A stretch of DNA of 64,000 nucleotides from Paenibacillus etheri (GTDB lineage: Bacteria > Bacillota > Bacilli > Paenibacillales > Paenibacillaceae): the NCBI RefSeq assembly GCF_001012825.1, contig NZ_LCZJ02000098.1:62001-126000 (forward strand), given 5' to 3'. Shown in pieces: positions 1 through 8,304 of this stretch. The notes under the pieces are model-generated. The model had not been told where the DNA came from and ran no database searches. It was given only the letters and a program-made list of their open reading frames with translations. Numbering within the stretch: the first letter of the stretch is position 1; the number at the start of each line of letters is the position of its first letter. The position numbers and the translations under genes were made by a program.

Positions 1-111
1 ACGCACTTACCTTAATAGAAAAATTTTAAGTTCAACTAATATAGCGAAGGTTTTTTTTATCATTTATACTGATAAGACCAATTTATCTTCCTAGGAGTTG
101 TCTAACGAATC

Positions 112-1278
112 ATGATAAAAAAAGAAGTCGCGCATATACGCAAGCAATTTAAGCTGGATCACGATTTAATGAATATTTACGATATTCTCAATGTGTATAT
201 TATGAAGGAAAGCAACGAGATCTATCATTGGGAGCGCCTGCCGTTTGGAATGGTGGACAGAGAGAAGCAGGAGCTGTACATGGGCAATTTCAAAAAACTC
301 ATAACCGGCGAACTGGACCAGAAATTGTTCGAGTTGAAGTTTCAGGCGGAAGTGGAGGAGCCAGCGCAGGTGATGCTTCACCAAGCTTTGGTGACTGGGG
401 ATCCGGATGAATGGCAGGACCTGATGCTGCTGTTGGTGGACAGAATGATGGCGGATACTCATTATGAACGCGATACGGTGATCACTTTCGTTCGCGGACA
501 ATATTACCGCCCAACCAAAGATAGAAACGATGAAGCCGAGGAAAGTGAGAAAAACGAACTATTCGCACATCCGTTTATTCTATGCAGTGTGAATTCCACG
601 GAGAAGCAACGTAAGGCTCTCTTATTTGATTATGTGGAGCGGGAATTCAAGTACAATGTCATTGTAGATCCGATCGTCAAGCTAAGTACGCCGGAGCAGG
701 GCTTCTTTTACCCAAGCGTGACGGACAATTATTCCGATGTGAACCGCATTTTGTATTGTACGGGAAAATCGAACTTTCCAGATCCCCATTTCATCGGGGA
801 GGTCTTGAATGCCGAAAGATCCGTGACGGCACTGGAAGAGAGAGCTATATTTGAAGACATCGTGAAGGAAGTGGCGGGTGAACAACTTGACGCGACCACC
901 ATTGCTCAGCTGTACGAGGAAATCCATCAGGTCATCGAAACCAACGATGATAAGGAAGAACCTCCGAAGCTCGATTATAGAGATGTGGAACGCGTGCTGA
1001 AGGTAAGCGGCGTTGAAGACGTGACGACGGAAAAAGTGGAACGTGCGTTTGAAACCATCGTAGACGATAAGCACTATGAGATGAAGGCAAGCAGCGTGAT
1101 GCCGAAATTCACTACAAAATCGATAAAGATCGAAACAAAGGTAGCTACGATTTCGGTCAGCCCACAGGATTTAAAATATGTGAAACAGGTAAATTATCAT
1201 GGGAGACGCTGCATCTTGATCGAGGTCGACGAAGATGCCGTGATCGAAGGGTTCACACTTACAACAGAGACGCTTTAG
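112..1278 (+). CDS. DUF4317 family protein
   Basis: A 388-residue soluble protein with no signal peptide or membrane segment. The N-terminal part (Lys/Arg-rich start, then a NIYDILNVYI stretch and MVDREKQELY) matches what I remember of the DUF4317 family, a cytoplasmic family of unknown function in Firmicutes. The sequence is acidic in its middle (EEAEESEKNE-like stretch around residue 140) and ends in a compact alpha/beta part. The ATG is preceded by AGGAG about 11 bases upstream, a slightly long spacing but the best start visible. It stands alone: a strong terminator follows directly and no gene precedes it within the window. No catalytic motif is visible, so no reaction can be proposed. 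Confidence 0.8.
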   Translation: MIKKEVAHIRKQFKLDHDLMNIYDILNVYIMKESNEIYHWERLPFGMVDREKQELYMGNFKKLITGELDQKLFELKFQAEVEEPAQVMLHQALVTGDPDEWQDLMLLLVDRMMADTHYERDTVITFVRGQYYRPTKDRNDEAEESEKNELFAHPFILCSVNSTEKQRKALLFDYVEREFKYNVIVDPIVKLSTPEQGFFYPSVTDNYSDVNRILYCTGKSNFPDPHFIGEVLNAERSVTALEERAIFEDIVKEVAGEQLDATTIAQLYEEIHQVIETNDDKEEPPKLDYRDVERVLKVSGVEDVTTEKVERAFETIVDDKHYEMKASSVMPKFTTKSIKIETKVATISVSPQDLKYVKQVNYHGRRCILIEVDEDAVIEGFTLTTETL

Positions 1279-1294
1279 ACTCTTTTTTAATAGC

Positions 1295-1342
1295 GGGCTA
1301 TCCTTAAAGTCTTTGATCAAGACTTGGGATAGCCCATTTTGT
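1295..1342 (+). terminator. intrinsic terminator after the DUF4317 gene
   Basis: A long hairpin with outer arms GGGCTATCC/GGATAGCCC and inner arms AAGTCT/AGACTT, followed by ATTTTGT. It begins 17 bases after the stop codon. Confidence 0.85.
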
Positions 1343-1828
1343 ATTGGTATTAACTATGGAAAAAGGAAATACACACAATGAAGTAAGATGGTTACTTCGA
1401 AGTGCGTACTAGACTCACGAAAAAATAAATGCAAATATAAAATTTTGGGTAAGTTTAATTAGATCAGCATGAACGAGGTGTTATTCTATGAAACAATATA
1501 ATCTGGGTATAGAGGCAACATAGGTTTGAACTTCACTTAGATCAAATTGATTTTACAGAATTGTTATCAAACTATTAAAAAAAAGTAGGGTTGTTCAAAT
1601 CCCGTGATATAGCTAATGAAAGCGTTCTCGTTAATTTCGCAACCGCTCTCCTTTAAATGAATTGGCATTATTTAGCGCTTGAAGTTCCTCTGATTTGGAT
1701 ATTTTATTTAGGTATTGTTTTATTTCAATAGGATAATGTTACCTTGCCGTAACACTGTCCTAGGTTTGTAGGAATATAATAAGTCTGTATTCGACACCAA
1801 CCTTAAAAAAAACATCGGAGGTAACACA
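1343..1828. other. gene-poor stretch with a possible broken small ORF and promoter
   Basis: AT-rich sequence without an intact gene. A short ORF with a ribosome-binding-like GAGGTG starts at 1488 (MKQYNLGIEAT then stop); a one-base shift would extend it through FELHLDQIDFTELLSNY to a stop at 1578, so it may be a decayed small gene. At 1617-1630 lies TGAAAGCGTTCTCG, which fits the catabolite-responsive cre consensus at about 12 of 14 positions. A TATAAT box at 1775-1780 is a candidate -10 for the next gene, without a clear -35. A small GTTAC-6-GTAAC inverted repeat lies upstream of it, around 1738-1753. Confidence 0.4.
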
Positions 1829-3760
1829 ATGAAAATAAAGAAAACATTATCCGTTGCATTATGCGTAGCAGCAGTTGCATCTTTTTCATCCCAAGCAATG
1901 GCCAATCCTGCCGCAACACCAACCAGTTCAACAGTAGCACCATCCACTAATCAAGTGGGACAAAAATTTACACTAGCTGGAGTTCAGACGAACGCCAAGA
2001 CAGTATTGATAGCAACAAGAACGGTTGATCTTGATTTGGATGGCGTGAAAGACACTTTATATCTTATTGGTGATAAAAATGAATCTCCTGACTTCAGCAA
2101 TATTAATCTTATCGTTGTAAACGGAAAAACAAATAAAGTGTTAAACGCAGGGATTAAAGGCTTCGATGGTTTGAACGCGAAAATCAGCTATGTGAATGAT
2201 TTCAATAATGACCATGCACTTGATGTGATGATTACTGCGTATTCCGGTGGTAACCAAGGTTCTACCAATGCTAGAATCGTAACTTTCAAGAATGATACGC
2301 CTTCTATTATTCTGGGTGGGGATTTGAAGGTGAAAGGCGAACGGGCATTATTCAGAACATTAGAAGCGGTTGATGTGGAAAATGATGGCGTGAACGAACT
2401 TCTTGGAATCAGAATCCTCCATGGCGAAGCTACTTCAGTGGTAACAGGCTATGAAAAAGTATGGTTCGCTTACAAAAACGGTGAATTCCAAGTTAGCAAA
2501 TCAGAAACTACTAAAGAAGACCCATTTAAGCAACCTGCACTAGGTGAACAGACTGTTGGTCAACCTTTCGCATTGCAAGGGGTTAAGACAACAGATAAAA
2601 CCATTCTTATCAGAAAACAAGTTAACGATGTGAACAAAGACGGCGTCGAAGATAAAATCTATCTGATCGGTGACAAAGCAGATGAGCTTGGTTATGTAAG
2701 CAACATCAACCTGGTTGTTGTGGATGGCAAAACAAACACATTGAAAGACGCAAACATCAGTGGTTTCGATGGCTATAAACCAGAAATTCAATGGATTGGT
2801 GATTTTAACGGGGATAAAGCAAATGATGTAATGTTTACAGCATTCTCCGGTGGTAACAACGGTACGACAGATGCCTACATATTGTCTTTCGCAGGTGATA
2901 AGGTACAACCCCTATTGAGTGTAAAGCCTGTTGTAGAGGGTAAACCAGCATTTTTCAACACTTTAGAGCAAGTAGATCTTAATAAAGATGGTGTATATGA
3001 TCTGGTAGGGACTAGAAAAGTTCGCGGTGACGCTGAAGCTATAGTTCTAGGTGAAGAAAAAACAACGTTTACTTTCAAAGACGGTGCTTTCAAGGTTGTA
3101 GGTACAGAAACCATAAAATCCGATAGCAAGCCAGCGACTACACCAACTACAACTACACCAACAACTACAACCAGTGATTTCACTGTTGGCAAACGCTTTG
3201 AGCTTAAGGGAATTACAACAACAGCAAAAACGATTTTGCTGGCGAAACAACAAGTGGATGTAACTGGTAATGGTGTTGCGGATAACGTTTTATTGATTGG
3301 TAACAAGGATGCCGCTAATGGTGATCTGGTAACAGATATCAACATCGTCGTTCTAGAAGGTAAAACTAAAAAAGTGATTAACAGTAATATCAAAGGCTTC
3401 ACGGGTTACCAACCAAAGATCAACTTCGTTGGAGATTTCAACGGAGATAAATCTAAAGATGTCATGATCACTGTATACTCTGGCGGTAACAGCGGCAGCA
3501 CTAATGCTTATGTAGTATCCTTCAAAGACAGTGGTGTTAAAGTCCTTCTTAACGAGTACGTGAAAGTGAATGGCAAACGTTCGCTCTACAATACTATGAA
3601 GGCTTCTGATGTAGATAAAAACGGAGTCTATGAAATTGTTGCAACAAAAACGATTCGTGGTGAAGCTACTTCCGTAATTAAAGGTGTAGAAACCTCTGTT
3701 CTTGCTTACAAAAACGGAGCATTCCAAGTTAAATCGACAACTGTAAAGAAATCTAAATAA
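1829..3760 (+). CDS. secreted protein with three VCBS/FG-GAP-like repeats
   Basis: A 643-residue exported protein. Residues 1-25 form a signal peptide ending AMA. Three homologous units of about 190-200 residues follow, starting near residues 40, 240 and 450; units two and three are separated by a Thr/Pro linker (residues about 433-449). Each unit carries Asp-rich loops such as DLDLDGVKD, DVNKDGVED and DFNGDKANDV, the DxNxDxxxD type seen in calcium-binding FG-GAP/VCBS repeats, and ends with a conserved RGEATSV-like segment and a YKNGAFQV-like strand. There is no catalytic motif and no anchor. It is probably a calcium-stabilised extracellular protein of unknown role. A GGAGG site precedes the ATG. 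It is monocistronic: a terminator follows and a possible cre site lies upstream. Confidence 0.75.
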   Translation: MKIKKTLSVALCVAAVASFSSQAMANPAATPTSSTVAPSTNQVGQKFTLAGVQTNAKTVLIATRTVDLDLDGVKDTLYLIGDKNESPDFSNINLIVVNGKTNKVLNAGIKGFDGLNAKISYVNDFNNDHALDVMITAYSGGNQGSTNARIVTFKNDTPSIILGGDLKVKGERALFRTLEAVDVENDGVNELLGIRILHGEATSVVTGYEKVWFAYKNGEFQVSKSETTKEDPFKQPALGEQTVGQPFALQGVKTTDKTILIRKQVNDVNKDGVEDKIYLIGDKADELGYVSNINLVVVDGKTNTLKDANISGFDGYKPEIQWIGDFNGDKANDVMFTAFSGGNNGTTDAYILSFAGDKVQPLLSVKPVVEGKPAFFNTLEQVDLNKDGVYDLVGTRKVRGDAEAIVLGEEKTTFTFKDGAFKVVGTETIKSDSKPATTPTTTTPTTTTSDFTVGKRFELKGITTTAKTILLAKQQVDVTGNGVADNVLLIGNKDAANGDLVTDINIVVLEGKTKKVINSNIKGFTGYQPKINFVGDFNGDKSKDVMITVYSGGNSGSTNAYVVSFKDSGVKVLLNEYVKVNGKRSLYNTMKASDVDKNGVYEIVATKTIRGEATSVIKGVETSVLAYKNGAFQVKSTTVKKSK

Positions 3761-3782
3761 TCTTATAGCAAAAACCTAATTG

Positions 3783-3840
3783 TGAGGGAGTCTCCCAGTA
3801 GCTATAAAATGTGGCTAACGGGGACTCTCTTTTGTATTTT
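3783..3840 (+). terminator. intrinsic terminator
   Basis: Imperfect hairpin between GAGGGAGTCTCCC and GGGGACTCTC, with an inner TAGC/GCTA pairing, followed by TTTTGTATTTT. It lies about 20 bases after the repeat-protein stop codon. Confidence 0.75.
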
Positions 3841-3871
3841 GATCTGGGTTAGCTGAACTTGGTGAGAATAT

Positions 3872-3928
3872 CTATAAATAAACTCTCCCTTGCATACCGT
3901 GACTTGCCTCATCCAATATTAATAAGTA
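3872..3928. repeat. upstream direct repeat, copy 1
   Basis: A block of about 57 bases beginning CTATAAATAAACTCTCCC and continuing TTGC, with a CGTGAC and a TCATCCA further on. A similar block occurs at 5041-5097 in the same orientation. Each copy lies about 50-60 bases upstream of the ribosome binding site of a gene (MBL hydrolase here, GNAT there). Its role is unknown. Confidence 0.6.
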
Positions 3929-3989
3929 GTCCTTTCCCCTATAGAGCACAGCTTAAGCTTATATCCAAAAAAGGAGAGAAAACAATCTT

Positions 3990-4712
3990 ATGGAACTGAA
4001 AAAAATAAATGAATCTATTTATTACTTAGAAAATGTTAGGGAAACAGACAGACCTGTTTTGGGATATGTTGTAGGTGAGAACTTTTCAATTATGATTGAT
4101 TGTGGCAATTCAAAATCGCATTTGGATGCCTTTATAAAGAGTTTGGATGATCACAATCTACCACGTCCCAAATATGCTTTGATTACGCACTGGCATTGGG
4201 ATCATACCTTTGGCATGCATGCTTTTGAGGGGGAAACCGTAGTATCTTCAGCAACGAATGAGGTACTAAAGCGATTGAAAGCGTGGAAATGGGATGAAGA
4301 GTCCGTTGTAAAACGTTTAGAGACAAAAGAAGAAATAGAATTCGCTTATAACTGTATGAAAAAAGAATATGATACGTTCGATAAGATTTCGGTCAGCACA
4401 GGTTCGATTATTTTCGAGGATTCTTTAACGTTGGATTTAGGGGGCATCACTTGCCAAATCCTCAAGGTAGGAGGGCCGCATGAAGCAGACTCTTGTGCTG
4501 TATATGTTAAAGAAGCGGAGGTTTTATTTGCAGGTGATGCACATAGTGGAGATTATTATCATGGAGAAGGTAAGATTGATCCCATAAAAATGAAGGAATA
4601 CGTTGAGTTTTTAACAACTCTTTCATTCACTACGTATATCCCAGGGCACGACGCCCCTATGAGCAAGGAGCAAATCATTCATGTGTTAAGTAGATTTTGC
4701 GAAGTGAAGTAA
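3990..4712 (+). CDS. MBL-fold metallo-hydrolase
   Basis: A 240-residue cytoplasmic protein of the metallo-beta-lactamase fold. The zinc motif THWHWDH lies near residue 66. A conserved GGPHEADS stretch carrying the third metal histidine, an LFAGDAHSGD loop with the bridging aspartate, and a late PGHDAP histidine complete the expected metal ligands. Family members hydrolyse a wide range of substrates (thioesters, lactones, nucleic acids, lactams), and nothing in the sequence points to one. The ATG has GGAGAG about 12 bases upstream. The next gene on the strand is a broken remnant, so it is probably transcribed alone. The fold assignment is sure; the substrate is not known. Confidence 0.85.
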   Translation: MELKKINESIYYLENVRETDRPVLGYVVGENFSIMIDCGNSKSHLDAFIKSLDDHNLPRPKYALITHWHWDHTFGMHAFEGETVVSSATNEVLKRLKAWKWDEESVVKRLETKEEIEFAYNCMKKEYDTFDKISVSTGSIIFEDSLTLDLGGITCQILKVGGPHEADSCAVYVKEAEVLFAGDAHSGDYYHGEGKIDPIKMKEYVEFLTTLSFTTYIPGHDAPMSKEQIIHVLSRFCEVK

Positions 4713-4740
4713 ACAGTTCCAATTCAGCTTTGAGAATACA

Positions 4741-4966
4741 AGATTGCTGCTGAATTTGATTCGTTTTGCGGGTAATGAGTTCAGGGAAACAAAATACATT
4801 ACGGATAACTTATATACAGAGTGTGCTTATTATCCGGCAAGTAAAATCCTCGTAGTCATTAACAATAGCGATCAGCTTCAAAAAAACTATGATTCATACG
4901 GAATATGGACAGCCAACCCTGGAATTAGATCCTTTTGACACGATGATTAGCACTATTGGTGACTAG
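4741..4966 (+). pseudogene. frameshifted C-terminal remnant, GH112 phosphorylase-like
   Basis: The frame from about 4741 reads as the end of a larger protein: LLLNLIRFAGNEF, then NLYTECAYYP and LVVINNSDQLQK. It then stops after a short nonsense tail at 4938. Removing one A from the seven-A run at 4880-4886 restores a sensible ending, QPTLELDPFDTMIS, to a stop at 4966. The pattern (ECAYYP, INNS, then a short beta tail) resembles the C-terminal domain of 1,3-beta-galactosyl-N-acetylhexosamine phosphorylase (GH112) as I remember it. Everything upstream of this domain is missing. Confidence is high that it is a remnant and moderate for the family. Confidence 0.5.
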
Positions 4967-5040
4967 TAAGATTGAACAAAAAGCTCAAGCTGTGGCTATC
5001 CTGCCGTTGCTTATGTTCACAATATCCCTCGCAACAATGA

Positions 5041-5097
5041 CTATAACTAAACTCTCCCTTGCTGAGCGTGGCCTATATCATCCATTATTTAACTAAT
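5041..5097. repeat. upstream direct repeat, copy 2
   Basis: Second copy of the block at 3872-3928. The first 22 bases (CTATAACTAAACTCTCCC then TTGC) differ at one position from copy 1; the remainder (CGTG, ATCATCCA, TATT) is partly conserved. It lies upstream of the GNAT gene. Confidence 0.6.
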
Positions 5098-5141
5098 AAA
5101 TCATTTGCAGCACTACCAAAGATTGGAGACGATGTTTATTC

Positions 5142-6047
5142 ATGAGGGACTTTGTAATTCGAAATCCGAAGGATGAAGATGCGGAGCAAATTGAAAGCAT
5201 GGATTTTGTTCTAAAAATGCTATATCTGTATCATGGCGATCTGGATAAGCGAAATATGTTCTGCGCAGTGAGTGGGGACGGAGAGGTTCTGGCCGTTGCT
5301 CATTTGATGGAGCATGATACCTTTCATGCGGTTGGGCATGACGAAGACACAAGTTTCAAACGGTATCTTAATTACGAAATCATATTTGCTGAGAACGCCG
5401 AGGATGAAGGTATCAAAGCTGCACTGATTGAAGCATTAATCGGACGGGCCAGAGAAATTAAAGCTGGGTATCAAGAGAAGCGTATTATAATGGCTCAATA
5501 TCTTGACACAGATCATCTCGAAGAGCTGAGCTTCTGTCTAGCACGCGGATTTACGATTTACGATACGATTGTCGTGTTTAAATTTGACCTGAGTAGAGAG
5601 ATTCCTGAGTATCCTTTACCAGAAGGTGTTCTGGTGAAGCCAACTGCACTGAACAATAGTGAAGCTCAGGAACAATATCGTCAAGCTGAACTCGCTTCCT
5701 TTGACGGTGTGGCGTGGAGTCTAAACCACTTGGGATGGATGCAGGGATCCCCCGAAATCGTTAATTTTTGCGCGTTTTATGGCGACCAATTGATTGGCAA
5801 CACCTCAACCTGGAGAATCACCGACGAGAGAAGTGCAACGGAGAATGTATTCGTCATTCCTGAATGGCAGAAAAATGGTGTCGCTCGTAACATCATCTGC
5901 ACTGCACTGGACTATTTAAAGAAACAGGGCAAACCAATCGCCACCTTGGGCACGCATGGAGATAATAAGAAAGCTATTAGGCTATATACTCAGATCGGCT
6001 ATGAGTTGTGCGGTTCTAGATTTACTGTTGGCTATGAAATCGATTAA
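5142..6047 (+). CDS. two-domain GNAT family N-acetyltransferase
   Basis: A 301-residue cytoplasmic protein, twice the length of a single GNAT domain. The C-terminal half holds a recognisable acetyl-CoA site: ENVFVIPEWQKNGVARNI (beta4-alpha3 with the pyrophosphate-binding loop) and a NKKAIRLYTQIGYE ending typical of GNAT. The N-terminal half keeps the general fold (a DGEVLAVAHL strand, EELSFCLARGF helix) but its CoA loop is less clear. Such tandem forms acetylate small amines, antibiotics or peptides; the substrate cannot be read here. The ATG is chosen over an out-of-frame ATG ten bases upstream. It is followed at once by a terminator and stands alone. Confidence 0.8.
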   Translation: MRDFVIRNPKDEDAEQIESMDFVLKMLYLYHGDLDKRNMFCAVSGDGEVLAVAHLMEHDTFHAVGHDEDTSFKRYLNYEIIFAENAEDEGIKAALIEALIGRAREIKAGYQEKRIIMAQYLDTDHLEELSFCLARGFTIYDTIVVFKFDLSREIPEYPLPEGVLVKPTALNNSEAQEQYRQAELASFDGVAWSLNHLGWMQGSPEIVNFCAFYGDQLIGNTSTWRITDERSATENVFVIPEWQKNGVARNIICTALDYLKKQGKPIATLGTHGDNKKAIRLYTQIGYELCGSRFTVGYEID

Positions 6048-6059
6048 TAAGCATTTACT

Positions 6060-6083
6060 AGACGACTTCGGTCGTCTTTTTTT
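6060..6083 (+). terminator. intrinsic terminator
   Basis: Perfect AGACGAC-TTCG-GTCGTCT hairpin with a run of T directly after it; a textbook terminator for the GNAT gene. Confidence 0.95.
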
Positions 6084-6110
6084 ATTTACAAGGACAACTG
6101 ATCTTCTTTA

Positions 6111-6148
6111 TTGAATTATTACTAATAAGGTATTATTTTCAAAATAAT
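6111..6148 (+). promoter_or_regulatory. promoter and palindrome of the LytTR operon
   Basis: TTGAAT at 6111-6116, a 17-base spacer and TATTTT at 6134-6139 form a sigma-A-like promoter. A perfect palindrome, ATTATTTT-C-AAAATAAT, covers 6132-6148 and so overlaps the -10 box, which would suit a repressor. The 21-bp-spaced direct repeats found downstream of the operon are not seen here. Confidence 0.5.
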
Positions 6149-6177
6149 GTGTTTATTTAAAAAGGGAGTTTAGAGGA

Positions 6178-6906
6178 ATGATTAGAATCTGTATTTGTGA
6201 TGACGAGCAATTGCATAGTTCCAAGTTAGAGAAGATTATTATGGATAGTGCAGGTTTGTATCAAAACATAGAGCTAGATATAGACATTTATGAATCTGGA
6301 AAATCATTGTTGAAGGCTTTAAAAGCTAGAAACGAGGAGTATCAAATATTATTCTTAGATATTGAAATGGGGATATTAAATGGTATCGAGGTCGCTAGGG
6401 AAATTAGAAAAATAGACAAAAATATGATTATTATTTATGTTACCAGCTACGATAATTACACCATGGAAAGCTTTGAAGTTTCGCCTTTTCGATACATACT
6501 AAAACCTATAAAAGAAGAGCAAATAAGTAAAGTTTTACTTCACGCCATTGATGAGGTTAGAAGGAATAACCAGTATCTATTCTTCAAAACTCAAAATCTT
6601 AACTATCAAATCAAAAGTGAGACGATTCTATCCATTTCATCTGAGAAAGGTAGGATTATACATGTTGTAACCGTTGCTGACGAGTTTTCCTTTTATGGCA
6701 CGATAAAAGAGATTGAAGAAATGCTTGATCCCTTGTCCTTTATAAAAGTAAATCAAGGCACCATTTTAAATCTGAATTATGTACATATTGTTTCGGGAAC
6801 TGATATTATTCTCACCAATAAAGAAAATTTCGCAATTAGTAGAGGTCAGAGAAAGGTAGTTAAAGATGCTTATAACAACTTCATAAAAAGGAGGATTGGC
6901 TTTTGA
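6178..6906 (+). CDS. LytTR-family response regulator (AgrA-like)
   Basis: A 242-residue two-domain regulator. Residues 1-120 are a receiver domain: acidic pair D8/D9 (CDDE), phosphoacceptor D61 in LFLDIEMG, the YVTSYDNY switch segment and the conserved lysine in RYILKPIKEE. Residues about 140-240 are a LytTR DNA-binding domain, with the typical FIKVNQGTILNLNYVHIV core and a basic tail. LytTR proteins bind pairs of about 9-bp direct repeats one turn-pair (21 bp) apart; such a pair is present at 8241-8272. The stop codon overlaps the start of the kinase gene by four bases, so the two are co-translated partners. An AGGGAGTTTAGAGG site precedes the ATG. Confidence 0.92.
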   Translation: MIRICICDDEQLHSSKLEKIIMDSAGLYQNIELDIDIYESGKSLLKALKARNEEYQILFLDIEMGILNGIEVAREIRKIDKNMIIIYVTSYDNYTMESFEVSPFRYILKPIKEEQISKVLLHAIDEVRRNNQYLFFKTQNLNYQIKSETILSISSEKGRIIHVVTVADEFSFYGTIKEIEEMLDPLSFIKVNQGTILNLNYVHIVSGTDIILTNKENFAISRGQRKVVKDAYNNFIKRRIGF

Positions 6907-8180
6907 GAAATTTTGAGGTTATGAGCATTGCGGTGCTAGCTATTCTCTATACGCTAGTTCAGGTAACATCTATTTCTATTTATTTCAATGGATTCCTTAA
7001 CCTCAGAATTTCAAAGTATAAATTTTATTCCTTAACATTTCTCGCTATGGGAGTAATAAAATTATTGTCTAGTGATACAAACTCTATGGTTAAGTTGTTT
7101 TTATTTGTTGTTCTTTTGAGTATCTGTATACTGTATTCGTTCTACGGATCAATGGCTCAAAGGATCTACCACATTATCTTTTTTACGCTGATCACTACAC
7201 TTGCAGACTTGGCGTTGTCTATTATTACATATAATTATGATCAAAAATTTGAAGGCCAGTTATTTATTATGCTAGTTGTATATTTTAGTGCAAACTTTTT
7301 ATCGTTGTTAATTGTGATGTTGTCGGCAAAGTTGTTACTCTATTTTAGATCTGATAATGAGGTAGGATTAAGTAATAAGGAATGTTTGTTATTAAGCATT
7401 GTGCCCTGTCTATCCTTATTGAGTATTTATTGGATTTTCCAATATAAAGATATTAATCAATTCGTTCCATGTATTTTTTTGTTAATTGTGAATGTTTGCA
7501 TCATGCTGATTTACAACAGTTTAGAAGGGAAGAATTTTCTTATACATAAGTACTCCATAATGGAAACACAAAATAAATATTATGAAGAAAGCTTAGAGAA
7601 CCAAAGGGAAATGTCTAAGCTAAAACATGATTTGAAAAATATTTTATTAAATATAGCCTATGGATTGGAGAGGAAAAAAACAGACGAGGTAAAAGAGGAG
7701 CTACAGGAGTTATTGAAAACCAATGTATTCTCATATAGATTATTAACCGGGTGTATACCCATCGATGCCATTCTTAATAGTAAGCTAGAACAAACAAAGA
7801 AGTATAATATAGAATGCACTTTAGACCTCCAAGTTCCTCAGGACTTATTTATAGAACATACCATTGATCTAGCGGCCATTTTAGGGAATCTTTTAGATAA
7901 TGCAGTAGAAGCAGTACTTAGATTAACAGAAGAAATAAAAAAGGAAATTACAATCAACATAAAGTTTAGTGAGGATAAATTATTCATAATCATTGTAAAC
8001 TCATCGAATCATGTGAATATGGACTTTTCCTATGGGCGACTAATTTCTGAAAAGGGAAAAAATAGGTACGGCATTGGAATCAGTAGTATCAATGAACGAG
8101 TCAAAAAGTTAAAAGGATACTCAGATTTTTCGTACGATGAGGGCTATTTTAGTTCAATCGTGGTCTTACCAATTCCATAA
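6903..8180 (+). CDS. GHKL sensor histidine kinase (AgrC-like)
   Basis: A 425-residue membrane kinase starting at TTG, with AAAAGGAGG nine bases upstream and a four-base overlap with the regulator gene. Residues 1-215 form about six hydrophobic helices with short loops, the sensor arrangement of AgrC-type kinases. A short coiled segment leads to the phosphoacceptor in KLKHDLKN (near residue 241). The C-terminal GHKL ATPase domain has an N-box (LGNLLDNAVEA) and a G-box (YGIGISSINERVKKL). AgrC-like kinases usually sense peptides, but no AgrB-type processing enzyme or clear pheromone gene lies beside it, so the signal is unknown. A terminator follows directly. Confidence 0.9.
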   Translation: MRNFEVMSIAVLAILYTLVQVTSISIYFNGFLNLRISKYKFYSLTFLAMGVIKLLSSDTNSMVKLFLFVVLLSICILYSFYGSMAQRIYHIIFFTLITTLADLALSIITYNYDQKFEGQLFIMLVVYFSANFLSLLIVMLSAKLLLYFRSDNEVGLSNKECLLLSIVPCLSLLSIYWIFQYKDINQFVPCIFLLIVNVCIMLIYNSLEGKNFLIHKYSIMETQNKYYEESLENQREMSKLKHDLKNILLNIAYGLERKKTDEVKEELQELLKTNVFSYRLLTGCIPIDAILNSKLEQTKKYNIECTLDLQVPQDLFIEHTIDLAAILGNLLDNAVEAVLRLTEEIKKEITINIKFSEDKLFIIIVNSSNHVNMDFSYGRLISEKGKNRYGIGISSINERVKKLKGYSDFSYDEGYFSSIVVLPIP

Positions 8181-8182
8181 AA

Positions 8183-8236
8183 TAAAAAGGGCGACTTTCC
8201 ATTCAAAAATTGAATGAGAAATCGCCTTTTTATTTT
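8183..8236 (+). terminator. intrinsic terminator after the kinase gene
   Basis: AAAAAGGGCGACTTT pairs with GAAATCGCCTTTTT across a short loop that itself holds ATTCAA/TTGAAT, followed by TATTTT. It separates the two-component operon from the LytTR target promoter. Confidence 0.85.
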
Positions 8237-8240
8237 GCAA

Positions 8241-8304
8241 ATTACAACGAGTATTGTGCGGATTACAACGAGCACCAAAAAACAAAAAAATATTGGTTTA
8301 TGAT
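8241..8304 (+). promoter_or_regulatory. LytTR direct-repeat operator and target promoter
   Basis: ATTACAACGAG occurs twice, at 8241-8251 and 8262-8272, identical and in the same orientation with a 21-bp period. This matches the arrangement known for LytTR regulators (about 9-bp direct repeats with 12-bp gaps, core CGTT; here read as CTCGTTGTAAT on the other strand). A TATGAT at 8299-8304 can serve as -10; its -35 position (about 8276-8281) is poor and sits directly after the second repeat, which suits an activator. The transcript would run toward the small membrane protein gene at 8471. Seen in sequence: the repeats and box. Inferred: control by the adjacent regulator. Confidence 0.75.
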
